Shown here in pieces: positions 44,259 through 59,101 of a DNA stretch of 64,000 nt (the first letter of the stretch is position 1; each line of letters starts with the position of its first letter). The DNA lies in assembly GCF_010015445.1 (NCBI RefSeq), contig NC_053128.1, positions 11,700,340-11,764,339 of the forward strand, written 5' to 3'. The notes beneath the pieces are model-generated. The model made no database searches. It worked only from the letters and a program-made list of their open reading frames with translations, and was not told where the DNA came from. Origin of the DNA: Perca fluviatilis (taxonomy: Eukaryota > Chordata > Actinopteri > Perciformes > Percidae). The position numbers and the translations under genes are program-made.

Positions 44259-45419
44259 TATTTTTTTTGGTCATTCTTCAAAGGTGCAATGAAGCCTTTT
44301 TTTAAGTCATCCGTGAAGTGATCTGTATACTCATTTCCTGTGTTTCAGTTGAAAGAAGCTCCTGACATGTTGAAAGGTGGGAGTATTCAATTCCCTTTTA
44401 CTGTTTTTTTTCAAGAGTGTGACTGCGAAATGCCATACTCTTTTTTTCACTGAGACCTGACCTTTTCTTCTTCCAGCGAGCCCCACTGAGTTTTCTATTA
44501 CCTCATCTGAAGATTACCGGGGGTTTCAAACCCACAAGATAAATATTTCCACAGTCATCACAGCCACTCCATACAGAGAGGGAGCAACAAGGTTTGTATG
44601 GCGGGTTTATTTCCAAAAGGTCAAAGTGTACAGCTGTTAGATAAATATGTTATATTATAATGCTAATAGAAACCACTACAGCTGACATACAGACGTGTTA
44701 TTTATGACACGCTGGTATACATCAGTAATAGAGACAGAGCGCATTTAAGTCCCGCCGCAACCGGGCAAAAGAACTCTGCGCTCTCCATTGACTTGTATTG
44801 GGTGAAGGTTCCTTCTTGTCAATTTCATCTGCTAGCAAACAACAACAAAAATGCATAAAGGCTGCTCTGTGGTGATATGAACTACCAACTATGTAAAGAA
44901 CCCATAACTTCAGTTTTTATAAGCTGCCAACCTGAAAAACTGAGCTTTTAAGAAGACAAAAGTGAATACAGACGTGAGAAATCAGCAGCGAGAATGGGGA
45001 GACTGTGGGATCCCTCAGCATCATCAGACTAACTATCAACATGTCCGACGTTACGTGTGTAAGCGTAAACTTACAGACGTACAGTATAGTTAGCCTAAAA
45101 CTAACAAGGCTCTCCCATCCTCTTGGAAAAGGATTAAAAAGTGTCTGAATTCTGAGTTTTTGCCAACAGACCTTTTAGCAAATCATCAGACCAAATGCCA
45201 ATTAAAAAATTTGGTCTTCTCCTCTCCCCATGTGCTACGGTGGCTTGTTTTGTTTGTGTTGCAGTTTTTCCTTTTTTTTTGGTTCTGATGATAGCCTGCC
45301 AGAACTTTCTGTAATTGGTCCAAAAGTCCGAACCGTCTAAAGTGATTTTTTCACACTAAAACCAACCGAACCATGGTTCGGATCAAACTGAAAAGTTCAA
45401 AAGTTGGGACATTATCTGG

Positions 45420-45420
<1 letters not shown>
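44259..45420. other. No recognised gene; possible old transposon debris
   Basis: Segments such as 'caactctgcgctctccattgac'-like DNA at 44750-44810 and 'ttttttcacactaaaacc' with 'ccatggttcggatcaaactg' at 45343-45390 resemble pieces of fish DNA transposons, but no complete element can be bounded. Confidence 0.35.
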
Positions 45421-45482
<62 letters not shown>

Positions 45483-45510
45483 CTCTCTCACACACACACA
45501 CACACACAAA
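45421..45510. repeat. (CA)n microsatellite, interrupted by CT
   Basis: CA run to about 45475, then a TCTCTC break and another CA run to about 45508. Confidence 0.96.
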
Positions 45511-45576
45511 CACGTGTTGCAAACTGCTACTGCTGCCTACACATCCTCGCCATATTTTATTGAAAGTCCTAAGGAA

Positions 45577-45577
<1 letters not shown>

Positions 45578-45622
<45 letters not shown>
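45578..45622. repeat. (TA)n microsatellite, left half, split by Tc1 copy 2
   Basis: TA run immediately abutting the Tc1 terminus. The other part of the run continues at 47250-47264 after the element, so Tc1 landed within the microsatellite. Confidence 0.95.
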
Positions 45623-45625
<3 letters not shown>

Positions 45626-47249
45626 TGCCTTGCGAAAGTATTCGGCCCCCTTGAACGTTTCGACCTTTTGCCACATTTCAGGCCTCAAACATAAAGATAT
45701 AAAACTGTAATTTTTTGTGAAGAATCAACAACAAGTGGGTCCCAATTATGAAGTGGAACGAAATTCATTGGCTATTTCAAACTTTTTTAACAAATGAAAA
45801 ACTGAAAAAGTGGGCGTGCAAAATTATTCAGCCCCTTTACTTTCAGTGCAGCAAACTCTCTCCAGAAGTTCAGTGAGGATCTCTGAATGATCCAATGTTG
45901 ACCTAAATGACTAATGATGATAAATAGAATCCAGCTGTGTGTAATCAAGTCTCCGTATAAATGCACCTGCTCTGTGATAGTCTCAGAGGTCCGTGTAAAG
46001 CGCAGAGAGCATCATGAAGAACAAGGAACACACCAGGCAGGTCCGAGATACTGTTGGGGAGAAGTTTAAAGCCGGATTTGGATACAAAAAGATTTCCCAA
46101 GCTTTAAACATCCCAAGGAGCACTGTGCAAGCGATAATATTGAAATGGAAGGAGTATCAGACCACTACAAATCTACGAGACCCGGCCGTCCCTCTAAACT
46201 TTCAGCTCATACAATGAGAAGACTGATCAGAGATGCAGCCAAGAGGCCCATGATCACTCTGGATGAACTGCAGAGATCTACAGCTGAGGTGGGAGACTCT
46301 GTCCATAGGACAACAATCAGTCGTATACTGCACAAATCTGGCCTTTATGGAAGAGTGGCAAGAAGAAAGCCATTTCTTAAAGATATCCATAAAAAGTGTC
46401 GTTTAAAGTTTGCCAAAAGCCACCTGGGAGACACACCAAACATGTGGAAGAAGGTGCTGTGGTCAGATGAAACCAAAATCGAACTTTTTGGCAACAATGC
46501 AAAACGTTATGTTTGGCGTAAAAGCAACACAGCTCATCACCCTGAACACACCATCCCCACTGTCAAACATGGTGGTGGCAGCATCATGGTTTGGGCCTGC
46601 TTTTCTTCAGCAGGGACAGGGAAGATGGTTAAAATTGATGCGAAGATGGATGGAGCCAAATACAGGACCATTCTGGAAGAAAACCTGATGGAGTCTGCAA
46701 AAGACCTGAGACTGGGACGGAGATTTGTCTTCCAACAAGACAATGATCCAAAACATAAAGCAAAATCTACAATGGAATGGTTCACAAATAAACATATCCA
46801 GGTGTTAGAATGGCCAAGTCAAAGTCCAGACCTGAATCCAATCGAGAATCTGTGGAAAGAACTGAAAACTGCTGTTCACAAACGCTCTCCATCCAACCTC
46901 ACTGAGCTCGAGCTGTTTTGCAAGGAGGAATGGGCAAAAATGTCAGTCTCTCGATGTGCAAAACTGATAGAGACATACCCCAAGCGACTTACAGCTGTAA
47001 GCAGCAAAAGGTGGCGTTACAAAGTATTAACTGAAGGGGGCTGAATAATTTTGCACGCCCAATATTTCAGTTTTTTATTTGTTTAAAAGGTTTGAAATAT
47101 CCAATAAATTTCGTTCCACTTCATGATTGTGTCCCACTTGTTGTTGATTCTTCACAAAAAATTACAGTTTTATATCTTTATGTTGGAGGCCTGAAATGTG
47201 GCAAAAGGTCGAAAAGTTCAAGGGGGCCGAATACTTTCGCAAGGCACTG
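45623..47249 (+). mobile_element. Tc1-like transposon, copy 2 (1627 bp), in a TA microsatellite
   Basis: Same family as copy 1: identical first 30 bases except one substitution, ending GCAAGGCACTG, with TA on both sides. By eye only about fifteen differences separate the two copies over ~1.63 kb, so they are roughly 99 % identical. The long inverted repeats are intact. Confidence 0.96.
46014..47044 (+). pseudogene. Tc1-like DD34E transposase, copy 2, two frameshifts
   Basis: From ATG at 46014 the first frame gives MKNKEHTRQVRDTVGEKFKA and KKISQALNIPRSTVQAIILK, the first helix-turn-helix of the paired-like DNA-binding domain. A frameshift near 46170-46185 moves the remainder to a second frame (46145-47044, 299 codons) with GRPSKLS, MRRLIRDAAK and the catalytic D108 (WSDETKI), D199 (FQQDNDP) and E234 (LNPIENLWKE) in DD34E spacing. 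A 2-bp loss near 46998 relative to copy 1 changes the last residues to SSKRWRYKVLTEGG. It is probably inactive but much less damaged at the N-terminus than copy 1. Confidence 0.94.
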
Positions 47250-48204
47250 TATATATATATATATAAATACTATATTCTGTCTGTCTGGCACCAGTCTGCT
47301 GCAGCCAAAGACGATCTGCAGAAAACCCTAAAGTTGGAGAATTTTATCTCAAAGTCAGCTTTTTAGAACTCTATTATGGACATGCTGAAACATTCAGCTT
47401 CGTTCCTGACCCACTACTATTCTCTAACCTTTATCTGTCTGATGCTTACTGTTGCTCTCTTGCTGCTGCTGTTTCGCTTTGCCTGTTTACCTTAATGCTT
47501 GTGTATGCCACACTTATTCTGTTGTTGTATGGCCTGATGCTTGTGTGCTAGACTGTATATAACTTATGCAATCTTTGTTGACAATTTTAATGCTTGTTAA
47601 GATTGTATGGAAGTTTTGGATGTGTTGGAAACATTTGAATGTGTGCTGCTGTCTTTTTAACGTTTAACATTTCTCTTTTAGCCACTACCCCTCTCCCTCA
47701 CGCAGCTTTGCCTTTTGCCAGGCCGCCATTGTATATAACATTGTGCTCTTAATGACTTTCCTGGTTAAATAAAAAAGTGTGAAAGGACCCTCACACTTAG
47801 GTCATCAAGCTTAGCTCCAGATTGTCATCAGTCTAAGCTGCACTTTGTCTCACATAGCTCAAGATTCATCAGATTCAGATGACCACTGTCACCTCTTTAT
47901 TTTTCAGCCTCCACTCTACTTCATCATCCTTAATTTACTTCATCAGCCTCAACGGCATTGTATCAGCTCCAGCGACACTTCCTCAGCCTTCTAGCCATAT
48001 TAAAACAGGAGCAAATATGAAGTCAGGAGATGCTATTATGGAGGTAACAGTCTGTGTAGGGAGGTCAGGTTGGACAAAGAAGACAGTCTTTCCAATTTCC
48101 AATTTTTTTTTAAGCACGACCAAGGTCGTTTTCTAACCTTTAACCAAGTGTTTATCATTGTAACAATGAAACAAAAGTCCCCCTAACCTGATCTGTCCCT
48201 AACC
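47250..48204. other. No host gene; LINE-like 3' end at about 47700-47775
   Basis: After the residual TA run, the stretch up to 47775 ends with 'ggccgccattgtatataaca' and 'tgactttcctggttaaataa', a 3' end that I recall from fish non-LTR retrotransposons. No coding part remains. 47780-48204 shows nothing recognisable. Confidence 0.4.
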
Positions 48205-48673
48205 TTAAAGCTATAGTGTGCAACTATTTTCTATTAATGAACATCTGTTACATTCAAGCCATTGCCAAATGAGTTGATACAAAGCTAATTAAGTACATTA
48301 GCTCCACAATTCTCCCTGTATTTCTCAGTATGGCTATGTTAACCAAATGGTGTAGTCTGGCGCACAGAATGGGATGTGAGTGATTTTTTTCACGTCACTG
48401 CTGAGAAAGGAAACAACAGCGTTCAGCTTTGGAGACGAAGAGGACATACAAATAACAAGATACGATTACGTCTTCTGAAGAGTCAATCATGTTTTTTCAA
48501 ATCCTCCGTGTCCTCCTTGATTTGACGGGATAAACGCTACTAGCAACTGCCTGGCGGAGGGATGGGGGTGGTGCAAGATCACCGAAGGCTTGCCATGTGG
48601 ATGCAAATACAGTGTTGTTGTCATTACTTAAAATTCCTTATGGGTCAACAGAAACTATGCAATATTGCTTTTA
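48205..48673. mobile_element. MITE-like repeat with TTAA start
   Basis: Starts TTAAAGCTATAGTGTGCAAC and ends ACTATGCAATATTGCTTTT, weakly inverted (AAAGC...TATAGTG against ACTATG...GCTTT). Inner motifs 'ggatgggggtggtgcaagatc' in part and 'cttatgggtcaacagaaact' agree with a common fish MITE. The right TTAA is degraded. Confidence 0.55.
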
Positions 48674-51199
48674 CAAAGTACTTTTATTTCAGTCCAAACC
48701 CTAATTGTTTCCTAAACCTAACCAAGTTGTTTTTGTGTCAAACCTAACCAAACCGTATCCATAGCTTTGTCAAAAAAGGACAACAAACTTGCATAAAACC
48801 ACTGTTGTTGTTGTTGTTGTTGTTGTTCTAGTATTCTAGGGGATTAAGACAACTTTACAATATGATGCTGATGAAAGAGGACACCATCGCCCCCTCTTAA
48901 CCATCACTGAACACAAATATTTAATCTTGAAAGATGTATTTGATAAAATATGCTCACATGATGCTCACTGTAATCCCAGTGATCACAGCTCTAGTGAGAA
49001 ATACAGGGATAATGCGCTTATGCAGTAGATTAAGGCCAGACTATAGGCGTTAACATGTGCCAACATGCTAAAGTGACCCATTTATCCAATGGAAATAATG
49101 TTACTGAAAAACATAACTCTAAACATAATAACGGTTGATGAGTGGGACTTAAGACTATGATCCTTTCATTTGTCTGATAAGGAAAGTTTGAAAGCTCAAC
49201 AACATACTGTATGTCTAGGGATCCATATCTTAAGCTTAATCTTTTCCTTTTTTACCCTTTTCAGAGAAGTAGTTTACCCTTTGGTGTTATTGATACAAAA
49301 TGCTTCATTACAGAATGCTTACTGTTTTATGCACTGTGAGTGTTGTGTTGGTACATCTAAGGTGGGCCGTTTCTGTTAACCCTTACCGGCACCATAAACG
49401 GGTCACCACTCTGGGGAGGTGATTATTCTCTACCCTGGTTAATGGTCCTTACTGACAGCAATTAATGAAAATTAATGACTAGTTTTAAGACGTGCACACA
49501 AATAGGGCAGCAATTGTATTTTGCTTTAGGATCCCATATTCACTAAGAAACCACAGTGTGAATTTAGATATATAGCCTACATAGATAGATACAGATAGAT
49601 GAGATGCACTAGGAGTTTACAAAATCCTATCAATGTGTTTGTAGTCCATGCCAATGGGTCCCTATGCAGAATAAAAGATCAAAAATAAATCAAATTGCCC
49701 CTGCGGTAATATCCCAAATTTACTTGATGAAATGAACTCCAGGATGTATTTCTGTCTAATAATAACTAATTTCACATCCTGGCCAAGCTTCTGATGAACT
49801 ACCTTGGCAGTATTCTTGCTTCATCATCCACTCATTGGTCGGCCCAGCTGGCTGCAGAGAGAAAGCAATACCGGCTAGAAGAGATCAGCGTCAGCCTTAA
49901 GCCTGTGAGAATCCTATTAATGAGTATTAATGGATGTCTTAGAATGCCGTGATCCCCGCAACATGGATTGGATCTACAGCCTCTTAACCTGACTCAGTCG
50001 CAAAGATTAGGACTTACTGGATTTACAGGTAGATACATTTTACTTACTGCCTTTGAGACTTTACTTCATCGCCCTCGACATGCACAAGCACACAGATGAT
50101 TTGACCGAGTTGGACGAAGACTGTTACTTTCTTGGATTGTGACCGATGAAAGTCAGTAGATATGTGTCACTGTGTGGTGTTTCATGATTATGTTACTTGC
50201 CTTATGATAAAGTAGCTCCCTGTCATTGTCATTACGATTACTTTGTTTGATTTTCATGATTAGAATCAGGATGTGCTGACCTAAGAAATAATAACTTTTA
50301 AAAATAGCAAAAACTTGTAATATTGTGCAATATGCCAAGAGTGTATCTAGGTTTCAGTGAAGAGCAAGAGTCTAATGGATATCCATCTTCATCGTTTTCC
50401 GTAAAGAAATGCGTGAGAATTCATGTTTTTGCTGAATTTGAAATGGTTGCCTAGCGACATCATCATCGTCAACGATAGTTATGTATTGTAACTCCAGATT
50501 CTATTTCGTATAGGCAATAGCAATAGCAACAGCTCTTAGAGGCTGAAGCCTATACAAAATAGAACCTGTTGTTCAGATTGAATTTAGGTTTCATTTTGGA
50601 TGAGCATCTTCACTTTTAATTAGAGTATTCATGTTTTGGTTAATTCAGCAGGTGGAGCGTGGGCATCGGTGCTGAGCAAACTCAAACTATGTGAAGATCT
50701 GGGATTTCGTAATTATACACAACTGTATAAATCTTGTTTGTGTCCTATTTCAAATGATTGCCCCTGGCATTTTGGGGTTAGCAGGATAATTGTAACAGTT
50801 CATTACAAAACAATTTGATCATTTTTGAGAGTTCATAAGCTTATACCAGTTGTGGATATAAATATGCCTGGACAACAGCCCCCTAAAAATATCTTTAATT
50901 TTGACATTTTGCATGGAAATCCCCTGGCTTTGTGAGGTGAAATATGTATTTAGTTTTACTGATTCATTTTTACAAAAGCGATTACAGTTAAAAAATTAAT
51001 GATGCTCTGTGCAAATTGTCCCTGATGTGCATAGAAAGATGGTTTGTTATTGTCTGGTATAAACTAGACACAAACTAGAATATGAACATATTGTGTAAAG
51101 CATTATTTGAAGCATAATCTAGCCAAAAACTAAACATCTCTGTGTGCACAATTACATTGAGGTACATTACCATTAGCTATAGAAACTGACAGGTTTACT
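48674..51199. other. No recognised gene; (GTT)n at 48802-48828 and a small inverted repeat
   Basis: The inverted repeat 50499-50515 / 50548-50564 (ttctatttcgtataggc, one mismatch, 32-nt loop) is the only structured element seen. 49740-49990 is non-repetitive and rich in AATTA/TTAATG motifs. It might be regulatory, but that is a guess. Confidence 0.4.
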
Positions 51200-51400
51200 G
51201 GTCTTGCTGAAGTTCTCTGCCAAGGAGGCAGATTGTCATGAAACGTGGTGGAACGGTGAAGCATGACACAAGGAATAACCCATTACATGTTGGAGCAAAT
51301 CTGAATCACGGAACGGGCCAGATACACAAATACTTTTTAACTTTCCTTAACATTGCAACAGAGGGCACTGGTGAGAGGTCTGCGCTTTCTCACCAGTGCA
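51200..51400 (+). repeat. Diverged ancient interspersed repeat
   Basis: The phrases 'gccaaggaggcagattgtcatgaaac' in part, 'ggaataacccattacatgtt', 'gagcaaatctgaatcacgg' and 'gaggtctgcgctttctcac' are in the order of a repeat found in many animal genomes. The class is uncertain. The 130-codon ORF over it (51238-51630) is incidental. Confidence 0.5.
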
Positions 51401-53799
<2,399 letters not shown>

Positions 53800-54205
53800 T
53801 GTGTGTGTGCGTGTGTGTGTGTTTCTGTCTATGGGTACATTTGGGGACACGGTTTTGGATGGAAATCCTTTTATTAAGAATAGCTTTTTAAAGACTAAAA
53901 CTGACACACATTTTCCAAACTGACTCTGGTGAGTGATTGACTTGGGCTCTTGGGCTCCATGGGGATTGATTCACTTTTGGAGCCAGCCTCAAGTGGCCTT
54001 TCGAGGAACTGCAGTTTTTTACACTTTTGGCTTAATTTTTTAGCACCGGAGGTTGCCGCTTGGCTTCTACATGCAAACTGGCTCGGTAATGCAGAAATAC
54101 TCTCCTAAAGTTCACGAACACTAGCTAACAGGTTGTAGTGGCAAAATCCCTGAGATTATTTTATTGGGAATGGCAGTTTATTGCTTATAAATTCAACTTT
54201 TCAAA
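53800..54205 (-). repeat. Interspersed repeat, copy B (inverted copy of 33340-33762)
   Basis: The reverse complement aligns with 33340-33762 throughout, including 'catgtagaagc', 'ggccacttgaggctggctcc' and 'ttaataaaaggatttccatc'. It carries a GT run at the matching end (53799-53823) and small indels such as an extra 'gagcccaagagccc' segment. Confidence 0.75.
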
Positions 54206-54754
54206 AATGTACATAGTGTATACTTGCCTCAAAGCAATTACAATCAACATGTTATTAACAAGAGATTATGACTCTGTGTCAGCTCCAGTATTTCTGCATC
54301 GGTAAAATCATTTGTTTTGTTTTTTACGGCCGTTCAACTTTACTGTTTTGGTCGTTTCCAGGTGCAGCACACAGCTGTTTTCAGTGAATAACTTCTGATA
54401 AAGCCATGCTGCCCAGCGCCAAAAAAAAATTACGGACAAAGTGAGCAACTAACTGGTGAACATAGTGAAGCATTTAGCAGCTAATGAGACAGATATTTCT
54501 CTCAGGAGCTGGTGGAGACCAAAAACCGAGCTAAAAGAGTGTGAATACTGGACTTATTGAACAGATGGAAAGACACACAACTCCAAATGAATTATAATGT
54601 TGCTCTGTCCCTGCTGAATATGTTAATAAGCAACAGTTTTTTTTTTTCTTTAAAGATGGCACAGTCAGTTATTGCAGTTTAATGTAAAGGTTAGGTTTTG
54701 AAGTAAGTCTCCACTTTATTAAACGTAAGTCAATAAAGTATCGTCAAAGTATGG

Positions 54755-54805
<51 letters not shown>

Positions 54806-54811
54806 TGTGTG
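54755..54811. repeat. (GT)n microsatellite
   Basis: GT run of about 50 bp followed by TCTGTGTGC. Confidence 0.97.
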
Positions 54812-55615
54812 CACATCTGTGTTGAGTATTCCCATACCATCCAAATCTAGGTCAAAGAAGCCAGTGTGTTGTGCCCTTAGCCTAAGCGTATGAACTCTGA
54901 GGTCTGAGTAAGGTGACTCCCACAGTGTGTAATTAAACAGCAAACTGCCTCACTAAACATGGACGCTGCCCTACTGAGCGCCCTCCTCGCTCTGGCATCT
55001 GTGCCCGACAGCAGACCTGCATCCTTCGCCCATTTTTCATGGCAATCCTCACACTGTCAAAAAAGTCAACCGGTAAAACCAGGGGAAAAGAGCCACACCA
55101 TACCATCAACCTAACAGGTTATAAGTCAGGAACTCTGTAAAAATACAAAGAAAAGTTTGTTTCACCCAAAGTAACACATCTCAGTGCCTCATTATATGAT
55201 ATCTCCCAAAGAGCACACTTTGAAGATTGGGTTTATGTATTCTTTAGGAAAAATGTCATGAAATGTCAAACACAACAGCACTGAAAGAGGAGTGGTATTC
55301 ACTCAGTTCTCTCTGCTCCTCTACCTTACAATACCCAAGCTAAATGCCAACTTATATCTGATATTGAGAAGTTGGAAAAGGAATAATCACCTTTCATATT
55401 TATTAAACACCACTTATTTAAATGTGAATATTAGTACATATTGTGTTTCCTGTTTTAGAGGTTATGCAGAGTAACTGTTTTTGTTTGTCTGTATTTTGTC
55501 TCCTGGAGCTGACCTTATTATTTTCAGCTTGCAAAAAAGGATTTTATAAGCAACTGGGTGCTAGGCATCTTCTTAAACATTTCTAATAATACTTAATTAT
55601 AGTGTTTTAAATGAC

Positions 55616-55649
<34 letters not shown>

Positions 55650-55650
55650 T
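55616..55650. repeat. (GATA)n microsatellite
   Basis: About eight uninterrupted GATA units. Confidence 0.97.
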
Positions 55651-57856
55651 TAGTCTTCCTTGTAGGCAAGACAATATGAACTCCATTTAGAAAAACCTGA
55701 CATATTTTGCATTCAGGGAAAGTTAATTAATCTCTGCAAGAATGTTCTGGGAAGCCCAGCCAGAAATCAGTGTTGCTGTACATGTCACATGCACCTACCA
55801 CGCGGTGCACATTTGAATAAAAAAAAAAAGGCCACATTGCAAGAGTTCAAAATCAAATACTCTTTCGCCGATCTACAAGTAATGAAACCTTTTTTGTGTG
55901 GGTTTCAAAATGATTCTGTGCATTGGTTTAACCACGGTCACCGTATGAAATGGCCTGAGACCATCTGCGATTTATGATTCGCTCCCAGCCTCTGGCAAGC
56001 CAGGCTGAATAATTTACATTGTGCTGAGGCCTACGTGCCCAGAATGTCTGATGCCAAAAATAGAGGAATGAGGGGCTGACGAGCAAACGCTACTGTTGGG
56101 ATGTGGCACAAAGTGGGTGTGTCGAAGGAAGGGGGAGCGGGTAGCATGCTGAGTAATTGGCCAAACATGCTGAGTCACATGGAAGTGCTCTTCAGAGCCT
56201 TGCTAATCTGTGCATACCAAGTGTGTCACCATGACAAAATAAACACTATGTGGAAGGATCTTTAGTTCCCCTTCTTTTCGGCACTAGAACGAGTTGCTCT
56301 GTGATCCACAAGTTAACAATAAAGTAGGTGGAACAAATGAAAAGTCAGATTTTGTTTATTATTTAACTGTCAAATACTATTCATACAGCTCCACTGAAAG
56401 TCAGAATTGAAAACAAACTAATTATTCTGCACGTATACATAAGCCTTAGAATAACAAATGAAGAGAGGTTTGGAAAAAAAATGTGTTCAGGACTTTTAAG
56501 GAAATCTGTGGAGGTGTGTATTTGTGTGTGTTTACATAAAAGTGTTTTCTCCCCCTGTGCCTCCTGGCTACCTGGCTACAACCTTGAATGGCTGTGACTC
56601 TCTCACAGGTGAATGCACTTTAACAAATGGTGCATCCCCACAGCTCAAAGTCCTACCAAAGGCCTCCAAAAAACTGCAAGATGGGGAGGAAACAAAAAAA
56701 AACGTAACAAAGACTCTTTTTCATGGTTATAGCATGTGTTTAAGTAAAGGTCACAACTAAAAGATTCATTAACGTTGCCGGAATTATGGAAAATAATGAG
56801 ATACAATATGATACTAGCTTGATGATCCTGCCTTCACAGACACAAAATAGTATTTCTCACTAACTCCATCAAATATGTCCTTGAGGATGCTTTTTCTTGT
56901 GTCTTTGAACACAAAAGTAAGCAGGCAAACAGCGATTGCGTTCAGTGATAATCTTCAACTTGTGCCAATCAGCCAGCCTAATCACATTGGGGATTTAATG
57001 AAAGTGGAGGACCACAGGCAGCACAAAGTTAAAGTGAAGCAGATAAGAAACTCCAGTGGCCTGTAATTGGACCTCATTGATCTGCTGGGTTTATAGATCC
57101 TTATCATCTTACATTATGTAAATAATTCCTTCTCGCAAGAGCATTAGCAGACATCTCGTGTGTCTTTACTTTTGACTCATGGTTGCAAAAGGTTGTCTGT
57201 ATAGAAGAAATAGTGGCAATAAAATACATAAGGTACGCCTTTGTTTATTTCTGGTATTGCATCTATGTGGTAGTGCCAACTTGAGATCACATCAGCTATG
57301 GATGTCCACCATTCCTATTTGTTTAAAAAAATAAATAATTCAACACTTTATAGCTTTCTTTTGTCATTAATTTGTTTTGTCAATTACTTTTTATCCCCCC
57401 CCCCCTCCCTATACAAAAAAGTCCAAAGGATTTGTGTTGAATATCCCCTGACCTACACTGGAAACTATCTGCCTACCCATGTTCCACCCATGTGAGCTTA
57501 TGTCCACAGAGACCCCATGGGCAGTTAACAGATGGCAAGACACTACCATACACAGATGCCCACCTCTTATCCCTCACATCTTTGCCAAGACAAAACACAT
57601 GAAGCAGGAATGGAATCAAGCAGTTGAGGGAACAAAATAAGGGATACAAACACTAAGGGAATAAAGGCACACTTACACTACAAAGATAAAGTGTGTCTAA
57701 TAAGCAAAAAAATTTCTTCACTGTTATCATGTTTGGCTAACAAATATTTTTTTGTCTTTAGGAATGTGTTTCCAATTTATGCAGGTTTACAGTTTGAAAT
57801 GTTTCCAAAAAAAAGTGTATGCTTACAATTATATTTATGGTCAAATATTGTAAAAA

Positions 57857-58084
57857 GGGACATTTCAGGGAAGACCCAGGACTAGGTGGAGCGAATTATA
57901 TCTCCAACCTGGCCTGGTAACACCTCTGGATCTCCCAGTGGGAGCTGGTTAATGTGGCTCGTGAAAGGGAATTTTGGGGTCCCCTGCGGGAGCTGCTGCC
58001 CCCGCAACCCGACCCCGGATAAGCGGACAAAGATGGATGGATGGATGGATGGATGGATGGATGGATGGATGGATGGGACATTTC
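57857..58084 (+). mobile_element. 5'-truncated Rex3-like LINE 3' end with 10-bp target duplication
   Basis: The insertion (57867-58074) ends with 'ctgctgcccccgcaacccga', 'ccccggataagcgg' and a GGAT tetranucleotide run (58033-58074), the usual 3' end and tail of Rex3/RTE LINEs in fish. It is flanked by a perfect direct repeat GGGACATTTC (57857-57866 and 58075-58084). Only ~208 bp were inserted, an extreme 5' truncation. The [12 protein letters not shown] ORFs are tail translation. Confidence 0.9.
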
Positions 58085-59093
58085 CATTTTTTTTTTATTA
58101 TAAAGCAGGTAAATGTGCTACAAAAATACTGTGAAAGCATCAACACTCAATCCACAAATAAATGCACACGGCCTGTATTCAGAAACAGAAACGTTCTAGT
58201 TTTATTCCTATGATTATTCTGAGCGTTTTTGATTTTTGTTCAGGCTATTATTCATAACCTGATATTAACATATATTAACATTGTATTCCTAAAAACATGG
58301 CAAAAACAGATTTTTTTTTTATGGCTGATGATAGAGTTTTGTGATTTATGGTGTGATAAAAAGAGATATCCAAAATTCCCTCTGTAAATACTTTTGACTT
58401 GAATTTGTCAACAAAATGAATCAAAGGACCAGAATTCAGTGTTCAGATTTCTTAGTGCATATTTATTTAAGTAATTCCTAATTTGCATAGTTGAAAATAA
58501 CATTTCACAAAACTTGTAATACAATATAATAATCAAATGGGGAAGTTGCATGATATCTATATAAAATGTTTGCCCTATCCACCTGTACTTTCCGGTCTTA
58601 ATCCCAAAAATCCGAAAAGCCCACACCGACATTTTTCAAGTAACAAAGATGTACACTACTCGTCACTGAAAGTCATCATACTACTGTAATGTGTTACTAA
58701 ATAATGCATTAGCACAGTTAACAGAAATATAAATTAGACCAAGAAGAATATTGACTTGACAATGATGGATTAAACAAATTACTGTCCTGTATACTGTGTC
58801 ATAATGAAGGAATTTTCCGTAATGATTTTTCACGGGTGTTTCGTATTTAGAATTTTTGGATTAACAGAAATGTCCGTTAAAAGGTACAGAGGATATACTT
58901 TAAATTTACAGAATTTTCCGTAATTGGTCTAACCAAAATATCTGTTGACTTAACAGAAAAAGGGACTGGTAATTTTCTGCCGGGACATTATCTGTTTTTC
59001 TATGGATTTTTTTTCTTACAGTGTAAGCTTGTTTCCAGAATCTGCTAATCCATTTTCCTTTGAATGGAAACCAATTGATTATTGGAATGGTAG
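58085..59093. other. No gene; probable DNA-transposon remnant at about 58790-59030
   Basis: 58800-59030 has repeated 'gaattttccgtaat' (twice), 'acagaaa' motifs and an end 'tttttttcttacagtgta', whose reverse complement (TACACTGTAAGAAAAAAA) is a typical terminus of a fish repeat. The opposite end is unclear. Elsewhere nothing is seen. Confidence 0.4.
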
Positions 59094-59101
59094 GTTTATA
59101 C

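Larger units (their letters stand above)
54206..57856. other. No recognised gene; microsatellites
   Basis: Includes (GT)n at 54755-54811 and (GATA)n at 55616-55650. 55960-56260 and 57060-57130 are unique-looking, with no ORFs of interest. No transposon termini found. Confidence 0.45.

Noticed and set aside
57886..58213. ORFs with MDGWMDGW repeats
   Set aside because: They translate the GGAT tail of a Rex3-like insertion.
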